DNA of 9,220 bases from Pseudomonadota bacterium (GCA_021817355.1 JAKAVI010000055.1:1-9220); one strand, 5' to 3'. Counted from the stretch's first letter, positions 1 through 7,854 are shown. Translations and numbers: made by a program. Notes: generated by a model not told the origin, from the sequence alone.

Positions 1-892
1 CGGTGAAGAGTTCCAGCAGCAGGGCGTGAGCGATACGGCCGTCGAGGATGACGGCTGCCGTGACCCCGGCTTCGACGGCTTCGATTGCGGTCTCGATTTT
101 GGGGATCATGCCTCCTGAAATCGTTCCGTTGGCAATGAGCGCGCGGGCTTCGGCTACGGTCAGCTTGGGGATCAGCTTCTTGTCGCGGTCCAGCACACCT
201 TCGACATCGGTGAGCATCATCAGACGCGCCGCATGCATGGCTCCCGCCACCGCGCCGGCGACAGTGTCTGCGTTGATATTATAGGTCTCGCCTCTGCGGC
301 CCACGCCGATCGGAGCAATGACCGGGATGAGATCGGAGCGCAGGATCGTGTGCAGGACCTCAGGATTGATGGTCTCCGGTTCGCCCACGAAGCCGAAATC
401 AACAACCCGCGCTGCACCGGTATCGGGATCGCGCTTGAGACGCTCGAGCTTGCGGGCGACGACAAGATTGCCGTCCTTGCCGGAAAGGCCCACTGCCCGC
501 CCGCCCGCCGCATTGATGGTGCTGACGATCTGCTTGTTGATGGAGCCGGCCAGTACCATCTCCACGACCTCGATGGCTGCCGCATCAGTGACGCGCAGGC
601 CGTCGATGAACTGCGATGGAATTTGCAGCTTCTTCAGCATCTGGCCGATCTGGGGGCCGCCGCCATGCACAACCACAGGCTCAATGCCGGTTTGCTTCAT
701 GAGCACGATGTCTTGGGCAAAGTTCTGGTTGACACCGTCTTCCATGGCGTGACCACCATATTTCACGACGATGGTCTGATTGTCATAGCGCAAGATGTAG
801 GGCAGGGCCTCGACCAGCACTCGCGCGGTAGACCGCCAGCGTGCCATGACACGCAGATTGCGATCCTGGCCGCCGTCCTCCTGCATCGCCAT
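1..892 (-). CDS. argB: N-acetylglutamate kinase (3' end beyond the window)
   Basis: ArgB phosphorylates N-acetyl-L-glutamate with ATP, the second step of the acetylated arginine pathway, in the cytoplasm. The visible part encodes 297 residues and is still open at base 1, ending in LLLELFT. Full-length ArgB is about 295-305 residues, so only a few residues are missing. Amino-acid kinase motifs are clear: VVKYGGHAM (about 42-50) with the catalytic Lys, VHGGGPQIG (75-83), GLSGKDG (135-141), YNINAD (204-209) and the TDVEGVLD segment (228-235). The ATG at 892 is preferred because AAAGGA lies 7 bases upstream; an in-frame ATG at 886 is the alternative. It lies 73 bases after yihA on the same strand, so it is probably the distal gene of the rpmH operon. 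The Lys-rich N-terminal helix linked to arginine feedback cannot be judged by eye. Identity is near certain. Confidence 0.97.
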   Translation of the reverse strand, partial: MAMQEDGGQDRNLRVMARWRSTARVLVEALPYILRYDNQTIVVKYGGHAMEDGVNQNFAQDIVLMKQTGIEPVVVHGGGPQIGQMLKKLQIPSQFIDGLRVTDAAAIEVVEMVLAGSINKQIVSTINAAGGRAVGLSGKDGNLVVARKLERLKRDPDTGAARVVDFGFVGEPETINPEVLHTILRSDLIPVIAPIGVGRRGETYNINADTVAGAVAGAMHAARLMMLTDVEGVLDRDKKLIPKLTVAEARALIANGTISGGMIPKIETAIEAVEAGVTAAVILDGRIAHALLLELFT

Positions 893-965
893 GGTTCGTT
901 CCTTTGCCGGGGTGCAAAACGGGCGGCTTATAGAGCAATTTGGCGCCACCGCAAATCGCGCCCCC

Positions 966-1610
966 TCAGGGGCTCTCGTTCGCCCCCAGCAGGGACCAGA
1001 TATGCTGGCGCAATGCGTCTACGCCTGTCCCGCTTTGCGCCGAGGTTGCGAGCACGTCCGGATAGGCCGCAGCATGCCGGTTGAGCTCGGCCAATGCGGC
1101 GCTGCGGGCCTGCGCTTGCGCCTCCGGCGCCACGCTATCAATCTTGGTCAGCACGGCAAGATAGGAAACCGCCGCCTGATCGAGCAGCGCCATCACGGCA
1201 TGGTCGCTTTCCATGAGCCCCCTTCGGGCGTCGATCAGAAGGATGGCGCGCTTGAGGCAGGCGCGCCCGCGCAGATAGGTGAAGATCAGATTTTGCCAGT
1301 GTGCCTGTTCAGTTTTGGCGACCTTGGCATAGCCGTAGCCGGGCAGATCGACGAGAGTACAGGTATCGCCGAGGTTGAAGAAATTGATCTGCCGGGTACG
1401 CCCCGGGGTCTGCGACACCCGTGCGAGGGCGTTGCGTCCCGTCAGAGCATTGACAAGGCTCGATTTGCCGACATTGGAGCGGCCGATGAAGGCGACTTCG
1501 GTGCGGCCTTCCGGGGGCAGGGCCGCAAGCGAGGCCGCACCGGCGACAAATTCGCAGCGACCGGCAAATAATTTGCGGGCCAGCTCCTCTGCCGCCGTTG
1601 TATTGCTCAT
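966..1610 (-). CDS. yihA: Ribosome biogenesis GTP-binding protein EngB/YihA
   Basis: This is an essential-type small GTPase of the TrmE-Era-EngA-EngB family, associated in other bacteria with assembly of the large ribosomal subunit. The 214-residue product has the whole G-box set: G1 GRSNVGKS (43-50), the TPGRT switch I segment with the G2 Thr (68-72), G3 DLPG (88-91), G4 TKID (155-158) and G5 SAQ (190-192). The YGYAKV segment after G3 is characteristic of this family. Length is normal, with a short N-terminal extension of about 35 residues before the G domain. The ATG overlaps the yidC stop in an ATGA arrangement (1607-1610), so translation is probably coupled to yidC. The gene is also called engB or ysxC. 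Only the exact physiological role is inferred from the family. Confidence 0.97.
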   Translation of the reverse strand: MSNTTAAEELARKLFAGRCEFVAGAASLAALPPEGRTEVAFIGRSNVGKSSLVNALTGRNALARVSQTPGRTRQINFFNLGDTCTLVDLPGYGYAKVAKTEQAHWQNLIFTYLRGRACLKRAILLIDARRGLMESDHAVMALLDQAAVSYLAVLTKIDSVAPEAQAQARSAALAELNRHAAAYPDVLATSAQSGTGVDALRQHIWSLLGANESP

Positions 1611-3391
1611 CCGCCGCGCCCGAAGAGCGCGGTCAGACGTCCGGCCATCTGCCGCAGTTTCAGATTTTCAAGCAGGTGAACCTCAACACCCTGGCGGCGC
1701 ATCACCACGTATTGCTGTGTGGCAGTGAGCAGATTGTTCCAGGTCCAGTAGATCACCAGACCAGCCGGAAATCCTGCCATCATGAAGGTGAAAATGATGG
1801 GCATGAAGGTAAACATCTGCGCCTGGATGGGATCAGCCGGTGCCGGATTGAGCCGCGTACTCAGAAACTGCGTGAAGCCCATCAGGATTGGCCAGATGCC
1901 GATCGACAGGAAGGCCGGTATCCACAGCGGCACGTGATAGGGAAGAAGCCCGAACAGGTTGAGGATCGAGGTCGGATCTGGTGCCGATAGATCTTGGATC
2001 CAGCCGAAGAAAGGCGCATGGCGCATCTCGATGGTGACGTAAAGCACTTTGTAGAGCGAAAAGAACACGGGCATCTGGATCAGCATCGGCAGGCAGCCCG
2101 ATACCGGATTGACCTTCTCCCGCTTGTAGAAGTCCATCAGTTCCTGCTGCTGGCGCTGTTTATCATCCGCAAAGCGCTGGCGGATGCGTTCCATCTCCGG
2201 CTGGAGCTTCTTCATCCGGCTCATGGATTTGAAGGAGGTGTTGGCCAGCGGGAAGAAGGCAAGCTTGATGGTGACGGTCAGCAGAAGGATGGCGACACCG
2301 AAGTTACCAACCCAGTGATAGAAGGTGTCGAGCAAAAAGAAGATGGGCTTGGTGAAGAACCAGAACCAGCCCCAGTCCACGGCCAGGTCAAAATGGGTGA
2401 TGCCAAGCTTGCTCGAATACTGGTCGAGCAGCTGGACGACCTTGGCACCGGCAAACAGATGCTGCGCGATGCTGAGGCTCCCGTGGGGCGCGATCGTTTG
2501 TGCCGCGAGGCGGTAATCGGCCTGATAGGCTGTGACATGGGCACCCTGCACGGCGCGATAGGCCGCTGCCAGCCGGGCGTTTTGCGGCGGAATGACCGCC
2601 GCCATCCAATATTTGTCGGTAATCCCGAACCAGCCACCCTTTGAACTGAAAGTTTGTGGTGGCTTGCCGCCCTTGAAGTCGGAGTAGTCGGCATCTTTTT
2701 CGCTGCCCCCCGCCACGCCGATGAAGCCCTGGTGCAGATACCAGGAACTTTTGGTCGCCGGCGGATTTTCGCGCGCCACATAGGCATAGGGGAACAATGT
2801 CACCGGCTTGTCGCCAGTGTTGGTGACGCGATCGCGGATCGTGAACATGTAGTTGTCGTCCACCGCGATGGTACGGGTAAAGACAAGACCCTGCCCGTTA
2901 TTCCAGCTGAGGGTGATCGGGGTCCGGGGTGTCAGACGATTGCCTTGCACGAGTTTCCACGGCGTGTTGGCGCCAGGTGTGGCAATGTGCTCTCCCGGTG
3001 CGGCCACCCAGCCGAACACGGAATAATAAGGATGCGCTGTCGCCTCGGGGGCGAGCAGGTCGATCTGCGGGCTCTTGGGATTGATCGTCAAATGATAGCG
3101 CTTCAGCTTCAGATCATCGAAGCGGGCACCATTGAGACGTAAAGAGCCATCGACGGAAGGCGTGTCAATGATGATGCGTGGCCCGGAGTTGGCGATGGCC
3201 TTGGTAAGGCTCATGGTGGCGGCGCCGTGCACGGCCCCTGTTGGCGTCGTGGGGGCGGTGACCACGTGGTGCGTCTGGCCTTGGGACTGCGGGCCGGTCT
3301 TTGCCTGGTGATGGGGCAGGAAATATTGCCAGCCAATCAGTATGGCAGCCGAGAGGATGAAGGCGAGGAGAAGATTGCGGTTTTCGTTCAT
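1607..3391 (-). CDS. yidC: Membrane protein insertase YidC
   Basis: YidC inserts and folds inner-membrane proteins, alone or with SecYEG. The 594-residue product has the Gram-negative layout. Transmembrane segment 1 is at about 7-25, and a large periplasmic P1 domain spans about 30-335. The conserved five-helix insertase core runs from about 340 to 565. Core landmarks are a polar groove residue, Lys376 in [12 protein letters not shown] (Arg in E. coli), the cytoplasmic coiled hairpin 385-427 ([13 protein letters not shown], then YKREKVNP), [12 protein letters not shown] (432-443) and the final TFMPIIFTF and FPAGLVIYW helices. Residues 30-60 form a Gln/Thr/His-rich linker. A short basic tail (about 575-594) follows the last helix. 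The start ATG overlaps the yidD stop (ATGA at 3388-3391) and has no strong Shine-Dalgarno sequence, which points to translational coupling. Identity is certain from domain order and length. Confidence 0.98.
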   Translation of the reverse strand: MNENRNLLLAFILSAAILIGWQYFLPHHQAKTGPQSQGQTHHVVTAPTTPTGAVHGAATMSLTKAIANSGPRIIIDTPSVDGSLRLNGARFDDLKLKRYHLTINPKSPQIDLLAPEATAHPYYSVFGWVAAPGEHIATPGANTPWKLVQGNRLTPRTPITLSWNNGQGLVFTRTIAVDDNYMFTIRDRVTNTGDKPVTLFPYAYVARENPPATKSSWYLHQGFIGVAGGSEKDADYSDFKGGKPPQTFSSKGGWFGITDKYWMAAVIPPQNARLAAAYRAVQGAHVTAYQADYRLAAQTIAPHGSLSIAQHLFAGAKVVQLLDQYSSKLGITHFDLAVDWGWFWFFTKPIFFLLDTFYHWVGNFGVAILLLTVTIKLAFFPLANTSFKSMSRMKKLQPEMERIRQRFADDKQRQQQELMDFYKREKVNPVSGCLPMLIQMPVFFSLYKVLYVTIEMRHAPFFGWIQDLSAPDPTSILNLFGLLPYHVPLWIPAFLSIGIWPILMGFTQFLSTRLNPAPADPIQAQMFTFMPIIFTFMMAGFPAGLVIYWTWNNLLTATQQYVVMRRQGVEVHLLENLKLRQMAGRLTALFGRGG

Positions 3392-3672
3392 CGACGGATC
3401 GAAGCCTTGGGCGGGACGGGATCAAGGCCCGACGAACCGCCGAGCCAGGAAATGGGGTGGCAGCGGCCAATCCGACGCAGGGCAAGCAGCAGACCGAAGA
3501 CGGGGCCGTGGCGCTTGATGGCCTCGATGGCGTAAGCCGAACAGGTAGGCTGAAAGCGGCATGAAGGTGGCAGCAAGGGAGACAGAAGGAGCCGATAGGC
3601 AAAAATCGGGGCGAGCAGAATTAACGTCGCAACCTTGCGCATACCGCCTGCGAAAAGGGTCATGAAAACCAT
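3388..3672 (-). CDS. yidD: Membrane protein insertion efficiency factor YidD
   Basis: YidD is a small inner-membrane-associated protein that assists YidC-dependent insertion in E. coli; its exact mechanism is not settled. The 94-residue product carries the family signature [15 protein letters not shown] (38-52), then RCHP (70-73) and the C-terminal [10 protein letters not shown] (78-87). A hydrophobic, amphipathic stretch (13-32) precedes the signature, as is usual. I chose the ATG at 3672 because it lies one base after the rnpA stop, with a weak GAGA purine run upstream. In-frame ATGs at 3663 and 3642 would also keep the whole conserved domain, and the latter has an AGGCGG run almost touching it. 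The stop overlaps the yidC ATG. Confidence in identity is high; the exact start is uncertain by up to ten residues. Confidence 0.94.
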   Translation of the reverse strand: MVFMTLFAGGMRKVATLILLAPIFAYRLLLSPLLPPSCRFQPTCSAYAIEAIKRHGPVFGLLLALRRIGRCHPISWLGGSSGLDPVPPKASIRR

Positions 3673-3673
3673 G

Positions 3674-4162
3674 TCATTCTCGGTTTTGGCCTGGGCTCCG
3701 GTCATCGCGGTAGCCCGGCGGTGGCGATTCCAGGCGGCGATTGGCTGCCCGGATGGCACCGGCCAGATCGGCCAGCAAATCGCCAAAGGGCCGGCTCAGC
3801 GTTTCTACTTTGGCTACGAGAACATAATCACTGCCCTCGCAACCATAAAGGGGAAGCAAGGCCGCAGCGGCCGCGCGCAGGCGTCTTTTGGCGCGATTGC
3901 GGGCCACGGCCCCGCCAACCTTGCGGCTGGCTGTATAGCCCACCCGTACCGCACCCGGCCGGCGGCTCAGCGAGGGGGTAGGGCAGGCTTCGAGGACAAG
4001 CCCGGGTTCACGGCGGCGGATGCCTTTCTGGGCCCGCAAAAAATCGGAGCGTTTTGCCAGTGTGGCAAGCCTCAGAGGAGCAGATCCCTGGCAGGGCCCA
4101 GGCCCCGGGACGGTCAGAACGGCGCTGGATGATGCCGCCTCAGGCGGGGAATGGCCCGCCAC
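3674..4162 (-). CDS. rnpA: Ribonuclease P protein component
   Basis: RnpA is the small basic protein that binds RNase P RNA and helps it remove 5' leaders from precursor tRNAs. The signature RNRAKRRLR is at about 88-96 of this model. It follows [15 protein letters not shown], and the typical N-terminal element LAKRSDF lies near 35-41. The conserved domain is complete. The start is unclear. I give GTG at 4162, the first start candidate after the rpmH stop (162 residues), but it has no good Shine-Dalgarno sequence. The frame stays open upstream to an ATG at 4258 inside rpmH (194 residues). A CTG at 4075, 9 bases after GGGA, would give 133 residues, nearer the usual 110-140. The Pro/Ser/Ala-rich first 30 or so residues do not resemble the family core. 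yidD starts one base after the stop. Confidence 0.92.
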   Translation of the reverse strand: MAGHSPPEAASSSAVLTVPGPGPCQGSAPLRLATLAKRSDFLRAQKGIRRREPGLVLEACPTPSLSRRPGAVRVGYTASRKVGGAVARNRAKRRLRAAAAALLPLYGCEGSDYVLVAKVETLSRPFGDLLADLAGAIRAANRRLESPPPGYRDDRSPGQNRE

Positions 4163-4169
4163 GGTCTTA

Positions 4170-4304
4170 TCAGGCGGAGAGCTTTTTGCGGCCGTGGGCA
4201 CGGCGGCGGGATAATACGAGGCGTCCTGCCTTGGTTGCCATGCGGGAACGGAAACCATGACGGCGCTTGCGCACGAGCTTGGAAGGTTGGTAGGTGCGTT
4301 TCAT
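4170..4304 (-). CDS. rpmH: 50S ribosomal protein L34
   Basis: L34 is a small, very basic protein of the large ribosomal subunit that binds 23S rRNA. The 44-residue product begins with the canonical [10 protein letters not shown], continues [11 protein letters not shown] and ends GRKKLSA, matching the family along its entire length. The frame stays open upstream of the ATG, but GGAG 7 bases before position 4304 and the invariant MKRTYQPS start settle the choice. It is the first gene of the operon, with a sigma70-type promoter ending about 44 bases upstream of the ATG. rnpA follows immediately. Identity is certain. Confidence 0.98.
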   Translation of the reverse strand: MKRTYQPSKLVRKRRHGFRSRMATKAGRLVLSRRRAHGRKKLSA

Positions 4305-4347
4305 GGCCCTGCTCCAGGGACGATGTCCCGTTGCGACGAAAGCCGGG

Positions 4348-4376
4348 GTTCTAGTCAGCAGGTCTGCCCCTGTCAA
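4348..4376 (-). promoter_or_regulatory. Sigma70-type promoter of the rpmH operon
   Basis: On the minus strand the -35 box TTGACA (4376-4371) is a perfect consensus match. It is followed by a 17-base spacer and the -10 box TAGAAC (4353-4348), 4 of 6 to consensus. Transcription would begin near 4341, giving a leader of roughly 36 bases before the L34 start codon. The position fits a strong housekeeping promoter for a ribosomal-protein operon. This is a sequence reading only; no start site has been measured. Confidence 0.8.
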
Positions 4377-4615
4377 CCTCCTGTCTTGGCGGCGGGATTT
4401 TCCCAGACGCGGGCTCCCGCCCGCCATGAGCCTGTGGAGCACCCGCCTTCTTCGGCAGGCGCGTTTGGGGCAGAAGCCGGCAAAGGCCGATGCGCGAGGG
4501 CCACGCAAGGTCTGGCGCGTGCGGCCTGGGGTGGGGCAGAAGGTGGCGATTGTGCACCGCAGGCGTGAAGAACGTATTTTCCTGTTTCACGCAATCTCAG
4601 GGCAGACTTCATTTT

Positions 4616-4619
4616 GAGG
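4616..4619 (+). promoter_or_regulatory. Ribosome binding site deciding the histidine kinase start
   Basis: GAGG ends 8 bases before a GTG at 4628, ideal spacing for that codon, and 5 bases before a TTG at 4625. The first ATG near the mature N terminus, at 4643, has no purine-rich sequence in front of it. This favours the GTG. Confidence 0.5.
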
Positions 4620-4627
4620 CAAGCTTG

Positions 4628-6061
4628 GTGCTTGATGCGGCGATGTTTGAGGCCCTTCGCGCGCGCCTGAAAGCTGGCTATGAGCTTGCGGCCCATAGCC
4701 TGTCAGGACGGCTGCTGCTGCTGACACTGCTCTTTGTCATGGTGACGGAAGGAGTGATCTTTCTGCCGTCGATCGCCAGCTACCACCGGGCCCTGCTCGC
4801 CCAGCATATCGAATCTGCGGAGATCGCAATCCTGCCGTTCACCGAGCTGGGCGACAAATCTTTGTCCGCGCGGCTGCGAGCTGAGCTTCTGGCGCGTGCC
4901 GGCGCCAGCGCGGTGATGCTGAAGCGACCCGAACAGCGTGAGCTCTTCTTGGTCACCCGCATGCCCGAAAAAATAAATGTGACCATCGATCTGCGCCATG
5001 AGGGCTTCTTTCGCGAAATCTATAATGCGCTCGATTGTCTGCTCAGCCATGGCAATCGGGTGGTTCACGTTATTTCCAGTACCCGTATTCCGGGCGCCCA
5101 GACCGTTGAAGTCCTGGTTGGCGAGGCTACCATTCGAGCCAAACTTGCCGCTTACGCGCGCCGCATCCTGGCATTGGCGCTGTTTGTGTCGTTGATGACC
5201 GCGGTGCTGGTTTTTTTCAGTCTCTATCGCAGCTTTGTTCGGCCAATGCGGCGTATTGCCCAGGCCATGATCGCGTTTCGCGCCAATCCGGAAGACCCCT
5301 CCCGCATCATCAGCACCTCGCCACGGCGTGATGAAATCGGCATCACCGAACGTGAGCTCGCAGCGATGCAGCGCGAGATCTATGGCTTTTTGCAGCAGAA
5401 GGGGCGCCTTGCCACCCTTGGCGCCGCTGTCGCCAAGATACAGCATGACCTGCGCAACATCTTGGCCAGCGCCCAGCTTGCGTCCGATCGCCTGCGGGAC
5501 AGCGAGGATCCCGTCGTCAAACGTCTGGCTCCGCGCCTGGTTGGATCGATTGACCGCGCGGTGGCTCTCGCCACCAACACGATGCGGTTCGGACGCGCCG
5601 ATGAGGGGCCACCGGCACGGCGCCGGCTCGCGCTTGCACCTCTTGTTTCAGAAGCAGGCGAAGCGGCCCTTGCCGGCTCCGGGCATAAACGCGTCGGACT
5701 GAGCGAGACGGTTGATGGGGAGCTCGATATCGATGCCGATCCAGATCAGCTTTATCGCATTTTGCTCAATCTGCTGCGCAATGCCGTGGAAGCCGTGCCC
5801 GAAGGCGGCACGGTGGAGGTGCTCGCCACGCGCCGAGGACCTAAAGTAGAAATCGACATCGTTGACAATGGACCGGGGTTGCCAGCCGGGGTCGAGGAGC
5901 GCCTGTTTCAGCCCTTCGCCAGCGCCGCGCGCAGCGGCGGCACCGGACTTGGTCTGGCGATCAGTCGTGAATTGGCCCGAGCCCATGGTGGCGAGGTCAC
6001 CCTGGTAGCAAGTGATACGTCCGGCACACGTTTTCGTATCATCATTCCCGACAGGAGCTAG
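4628..6061 (+). CDS. Membrane sensor histidine kinase, HAMP and HDLRN type
   Basis: This is a two-component sensor kinase of 477 residues. Transmembrane helix 1 is at about 29-46 and an extracytoplasmic sensor region spans about 47-178. Helix 2 (about 180-200) leads into a HAMP-like linker (VRPMRRI near 204-210, DEIG near 235-238) and then a coiled segment. The phosphoacceptor box is HDLRN with His273. The ATP-binding domain has an N box NLLRNAVEAV (381-390), G1 DNGPGL (413-418), an F-box-like LFQPF (426-430) and G2 GGTGLGLAI (437-445). All catalytic elements are present, so the kinase is predicted active. The sensor region has no motif I recognise, so the signal is unknown. I use the GTG at 4628 because of its ribosome binding site; ATG 4643 is the alternative. 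The frame also opens upstream to an ATG at 4490, which is unlikely. No response regulator lies nearby. tam begins 2 bases after the stop. Confidence 0.92.
   Translation: MLDAAMFEALRARLKAGYELAAHSLSGRLLLLTLLFVMVTEGVIFLPSIASYHRALLAQHIESAEIAILPFTELGDKSLSARLRAELLARAGASAVMLKRPEQRELFLVTRMPEKINVTIDLRHEGFFREIYNALDCLLSHGNRVVHVISSTRIPGAQTVEVLVGEATIRAKLAAYARRILALALFVSLMTAVLVFFSLYRSFVRPMRRIAQAMIAFRANPEDPSRIISTSPRRDEIGITERELAAMQREIYGFLQQKGRLATLGAAVAKIQHDLRNILASAQLASDRLRDSEDPVVKRLAPRLVGSIDRAVALATNTMRFGRADEGPPARRRLALAPLVSEAGEAALAGSGHKRVGLSETVDGELDIDADPDQLYRILLNLLRNAVEAVPEGGTVEVLATRRGPKVEIDIVDNGPGLPAGVEERLFQPFASAARSGGTGLGLAISRELARAHGGEVTLVASDTSGTRFRIIIPDRS
6053..6057 (+). promoter_or_regulatory. Ribosome binding site of tam inside the kinase 3' end
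   Basis: AGGAG overlaps the last codons of the kinase gene and lies 6 bases before the GTG at 6064. It confirms this GTG as the tam start and suggests that the two genes are read from one transcript. Confidence 0.7.
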
Positions 6062-6063
6062 AG

Positions 6064-6831
6064 GTGACGTGGGATCCTGAAACCTATCTTGCGTTTGAAG
6101 CCGAGCGCACGCGCCCGGCGCGCGAGCTGCTTGCTCGGATCGTTGTTGGGCATCCGCTGCGCGTGGCCGATCTGGGCTGTGGCCCCGGCAATTCGACGGC
6201 GCTTCTGGCTGCCAGATGGCCCGGCGCAGAGCTTTGGGGCATCGATTCATCGCCCGAGATGCTCACGGCGGCGCGCGCAAGCGGTGTTCCGGCACGCTGG
6301 TGTCAGGCTGATCTGAGGGAATGGTCGGCTCAAATCCACTATGATGTCTTGTTTTCCAATGCGACCCTGCAATGGGTAGCTGATCATGAGCAGCTGTTGC
6401 CGCGGTTGATGCGGGGGCTGACCAAAGGTGGCACCCTCGCCCTGCAGATGCCATGCAATTTTGACCAACCGAGCCATACGCTGATCCGGTATGTGGTGGA
6501 AGGCAAACCTTGGGCGCGGTTTTTTAACGGCGTGCGTGCGGCGACACATGTAAGTTCGCCAGATAAATATTTTGAAATTCTGGAGCCTCATGCCGCCGCT
6601 ATCGATCTTTGGGAAACCACCTATGTCCAGGTACTCGAGGGCGAAGATGCGGTCTTTCGCTGGATGACCGGCACGAGCCTGCGCCCCTTTGTCGAGGCGC
6701 TTGACGAACCGCAGCGCACAGAATTTCTCGAAGACTACCGCGCCGCTCTGGCCAGGAGCTATCCGCGTCGCACAAGCGGGGTCACGCTATTTCCCTTCCG
6801 GCGCCTGTTCATGGTCGCCAAGGCGCGTTAG
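6064..6831 (+). CDS. tam: Trans-aconitate 2-methyltransferase
   Basis: Tam is a cytoplasmic S-adenosylmethionine-dependent enzyme that methylates trans-aconitate, a spontaneous isomer of cis-aconitate that inhibits aconitase. The 255-residue product matches the E. coli enzyme, as I recall it, along its length. It starts WDPETYLAFEAERTRPA (3-19), like the E. coli start. The SAM-binding motif DLGCGPGNST is at 36-45 and the acidic residue after strand 2 is in GIDSSPEM (59-66). QADLREW (81-87) and SNATLQW (98-104) follow. The C-terminal part has the family pattern DLWETTY (181-187), TGTSLRPF (202-209) and FPFRRLFMVAKAR. Length is normal. The start is GTG with a good ribosome binding site. It sits between a sensor kinase and a P1 hydrolase, probably in one operon. 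Substrate specificity is inferred from the family; a related small carboxylic acid is possible. Confidence 0.93.
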   Translation: MTWDPETYLAFEAERTRPARELLARIVVGHPLRVADLGCGPGNSTALLAARWPGAELWGIDSSPEMLTAARASGVPARWCQADLREWSAQIHYDVLFSNATLQWVADHEQLLPRLMRGLTKGGTLALQMPCNFDQPSHTLIRYVVEGKPWARFFNGVRAATHVSSPDKYFEILEPHAAAIDLWETTYVQVLEGEDAVFRWMTGTSLRPFVEALDEPQRTEFLEDYRAALARSYPRRTSGVTLFPFRRLFMVAKAR

Positions 6832-6840
6832 CCTAAGGCT

Positions 6841-7854
6841 ATGACATGCGGGCCGCGCAATCTCATCACCGACGTCGCTGGTCTTAAAGTTGGCAATGCC
6901 GACGATGAGCGCCTGCGTAGTGGCGTAACCGTGATCATGGGGGATCAGCCACTCTGTGCGGCAGTCGACATCCGCGGAGGCGCCCCTGGAACGCGCGATG
7001 TGGCCGTGCTCGCACCGGAAAATCTGGTGACCGCGATTGACGGGATTTGCCTTGCAGGCGGTTCGGCCTTCGGCAACGACGCGGTCAGCGGCCTGCAGTC
7101 CTTTCTGCGGGCGCAGGGCCGGGGGTATCAGATTGCGCCTGGTGCGCCTTTGGTTCCGGTTGTTTGCGGCGCCATTCTCTTTGATCTCAATAATGGCGGT
7201 GACAAGAGTTGGGGCGAGGAGCCTCCCTACCGCCAGCTTGGCCTGACCGCGGCCCAGAGAGCTGGTGTCGATTTTACCCTCGGCAATGCAGGCGCCGGCA
7301 TGGGGGCGGCCTGCGGCCGCCTGAAGGGCGGCTTGGGCAGTGCGTCCTGGCGCCTTGACGATGGTACCACGGTGGGAGCGCTGGTTGCTGTCAATGCGGT
7401 GGGCTCAGCCCTCATGCCGCACAGTGACGTGTTCTGGGCCTGGCCGTTCGAACAACAGGGTGAATTTGGCGACAGGCGGCCAGGGGTGGAATTTTCCGCG
7501 GTTCCTGCAGTGTTGCCGGCCGACATGAAGCTGGGCTCGCAGGCTGGAGCGAACACCACCATAGCGGTGGTTGCGACAGACGCAGTGCTGGACAAGCTGG
7601 AGCTTAAGCGCATTGCGATCATGGCTGCCGATGGCTTTGCCCGGGCGCTGCGCCCCGTACACACGCCGTTCGATGGTGATCTGATATTTGCGATTTCAAC
7701 GGGCCGGTTGAGCAGAGCCGATAAAAGTCCGCTCTCCAGCATGCAGATCGGCCACGCAGCTGCGGACTGTCTTGCGCGCGCCATTGCCCGGGGTGTCTAT
7801 GAAGCCTGCTCTATCGGTCGACTGACGAGCTATCGCGAATTTATCCGCAGATAG
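6841..7854 (+). CDS. P1 family (S58, DmpA/NylC-like) self-processing peptidase or amidohydrolase
   Basis: This 337-residue protein belongs to the P1/S58 family, whose members cleave themselves into two chains and then use the exposed N-terminal Ser or Thr as nucleophile. Known members include the aminopeptidase DmpA and the 6-aminohexanoate-oligomer hydrolase NylC. The start RNLITDVAGLKVGNA (6-20), GGAPGTRD (46-53), the glycine-rich LAGGSAFG (71-78) and GNAGAGMGAACG (148-159) are typical. The likely autocleavage site is Asn238-Thr239 in QAGANTTIAVVATDA (234-248). The Asn-Thr pair resembles the NylC type rather than the Gly-Ser of DmpA. FDGDLIFA (277-284) supplies the conserved acidic pair. 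The ATG at 6841 lies 9 bases after the tam stop; AAGG is only 2 bases upstream, so the ribosome binding site is poor and coupling to tam is likely. The substrate cannot be read from sequence. Confidence 0.9.
   Translation: MTCGPRNLITDVAGLKVGNADDERLRSGVTVIMGDQPLCAAVDIRGGAPGTRDVAVLAPENLVTAIDGICLAGGSAFGNDAVSGLQSFLRAQGRGYQIAPGAPLVPVVCGAILFDLNNGGDKSWGEEPPYRQLGLTAAQRAGVDFTLGNAGAGMGAACGRLKGGLGSASWRLDDGTTVGALVAVNAVGSALMPHSDVFWAWPFEQQGEFGDRRPGVEFSAVPAVLPADMKLGSQAGANTTIAVVATDAVLDKLELKRIAIMAADGFARALRPVHTPFDGDLIFAISTGRLSRADKSPLSSMQIGHAAADCLARAIARGVYEACSIGRLTSYREFIRR

Larger units (their letters stand above)
4305..4627. other. Divergent intergenic region between rpmH and the histidine kinase gene
   Basis: These 323 bases separate two divergent transcription units. 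The rpmH side holds the promoter at 4348-4376. A perfect 6-base stem with a TCCC loop (GCGGGC/GCCCGC, 4409-4424) lies upstream of it. For the kinase I see only a weak possible promoter: TTGTGC at 4550 and TATTTT at 4575, spaced 19 bases. Frames that stay open across the region are extensions of rpmH or of the kinase and show no protein-family character. No tRNA or convincing small ORF is visible. Confidence 0.7.

Noticed and set aside
893..965. A terminator or small RNA gene between yihA and argB
   Set aside because: No stem followed by a T run is visible in the argB direction; the gap holds only the argB ribosome binding site (900-905).
233..1084. A 283-residue open frame on the plus strand opposite argB
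   Set aside because: It is fully antisense to a clearly recognised gene, has no family character, and runs into the yihA coding region. Long antisense frames are expected in GC-rich coding DNA.
4431..4441. TGTGGAGCA as a DnaA box next to rpmH, hinting at a replication origin
   Set aside because: It is one site with 7 of 9 matches, with no cluster of boxes, no AT-rich unwinding stretch and no dnaA gene. Alphaproteobacterial origins usually lie elsewhere.
4170..4508. A 112-residue version of L34 with an N-terminal extension
   Set aside because: L34 is 44 residues starting MKRTYQPS, with a ribosome binding site at that ATG. The extension crosses the promoter and would lie upstream of the transcript start.
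4490..4627. An N-terminal extension of the kinase from the ATG at 4490
   Set aside because: The added residues show no domain or membrane segment, and GAGG before GTG 4628 gives a better start.
4703..5446. A 247-residue minus-strand open frame opposite the histidine kinase gene
   Set aside because: The plus strand encodes a complete kinase with every catalytic box. The antisense product is Gln/Arg-rich with no domain and no plausible ribosome binding site.
5648..6250. A 200-residue minus-strand open frame across the kinase-tam junction
   Set aside because: It spans two well-supported genes in antisense and resembles no protein family.
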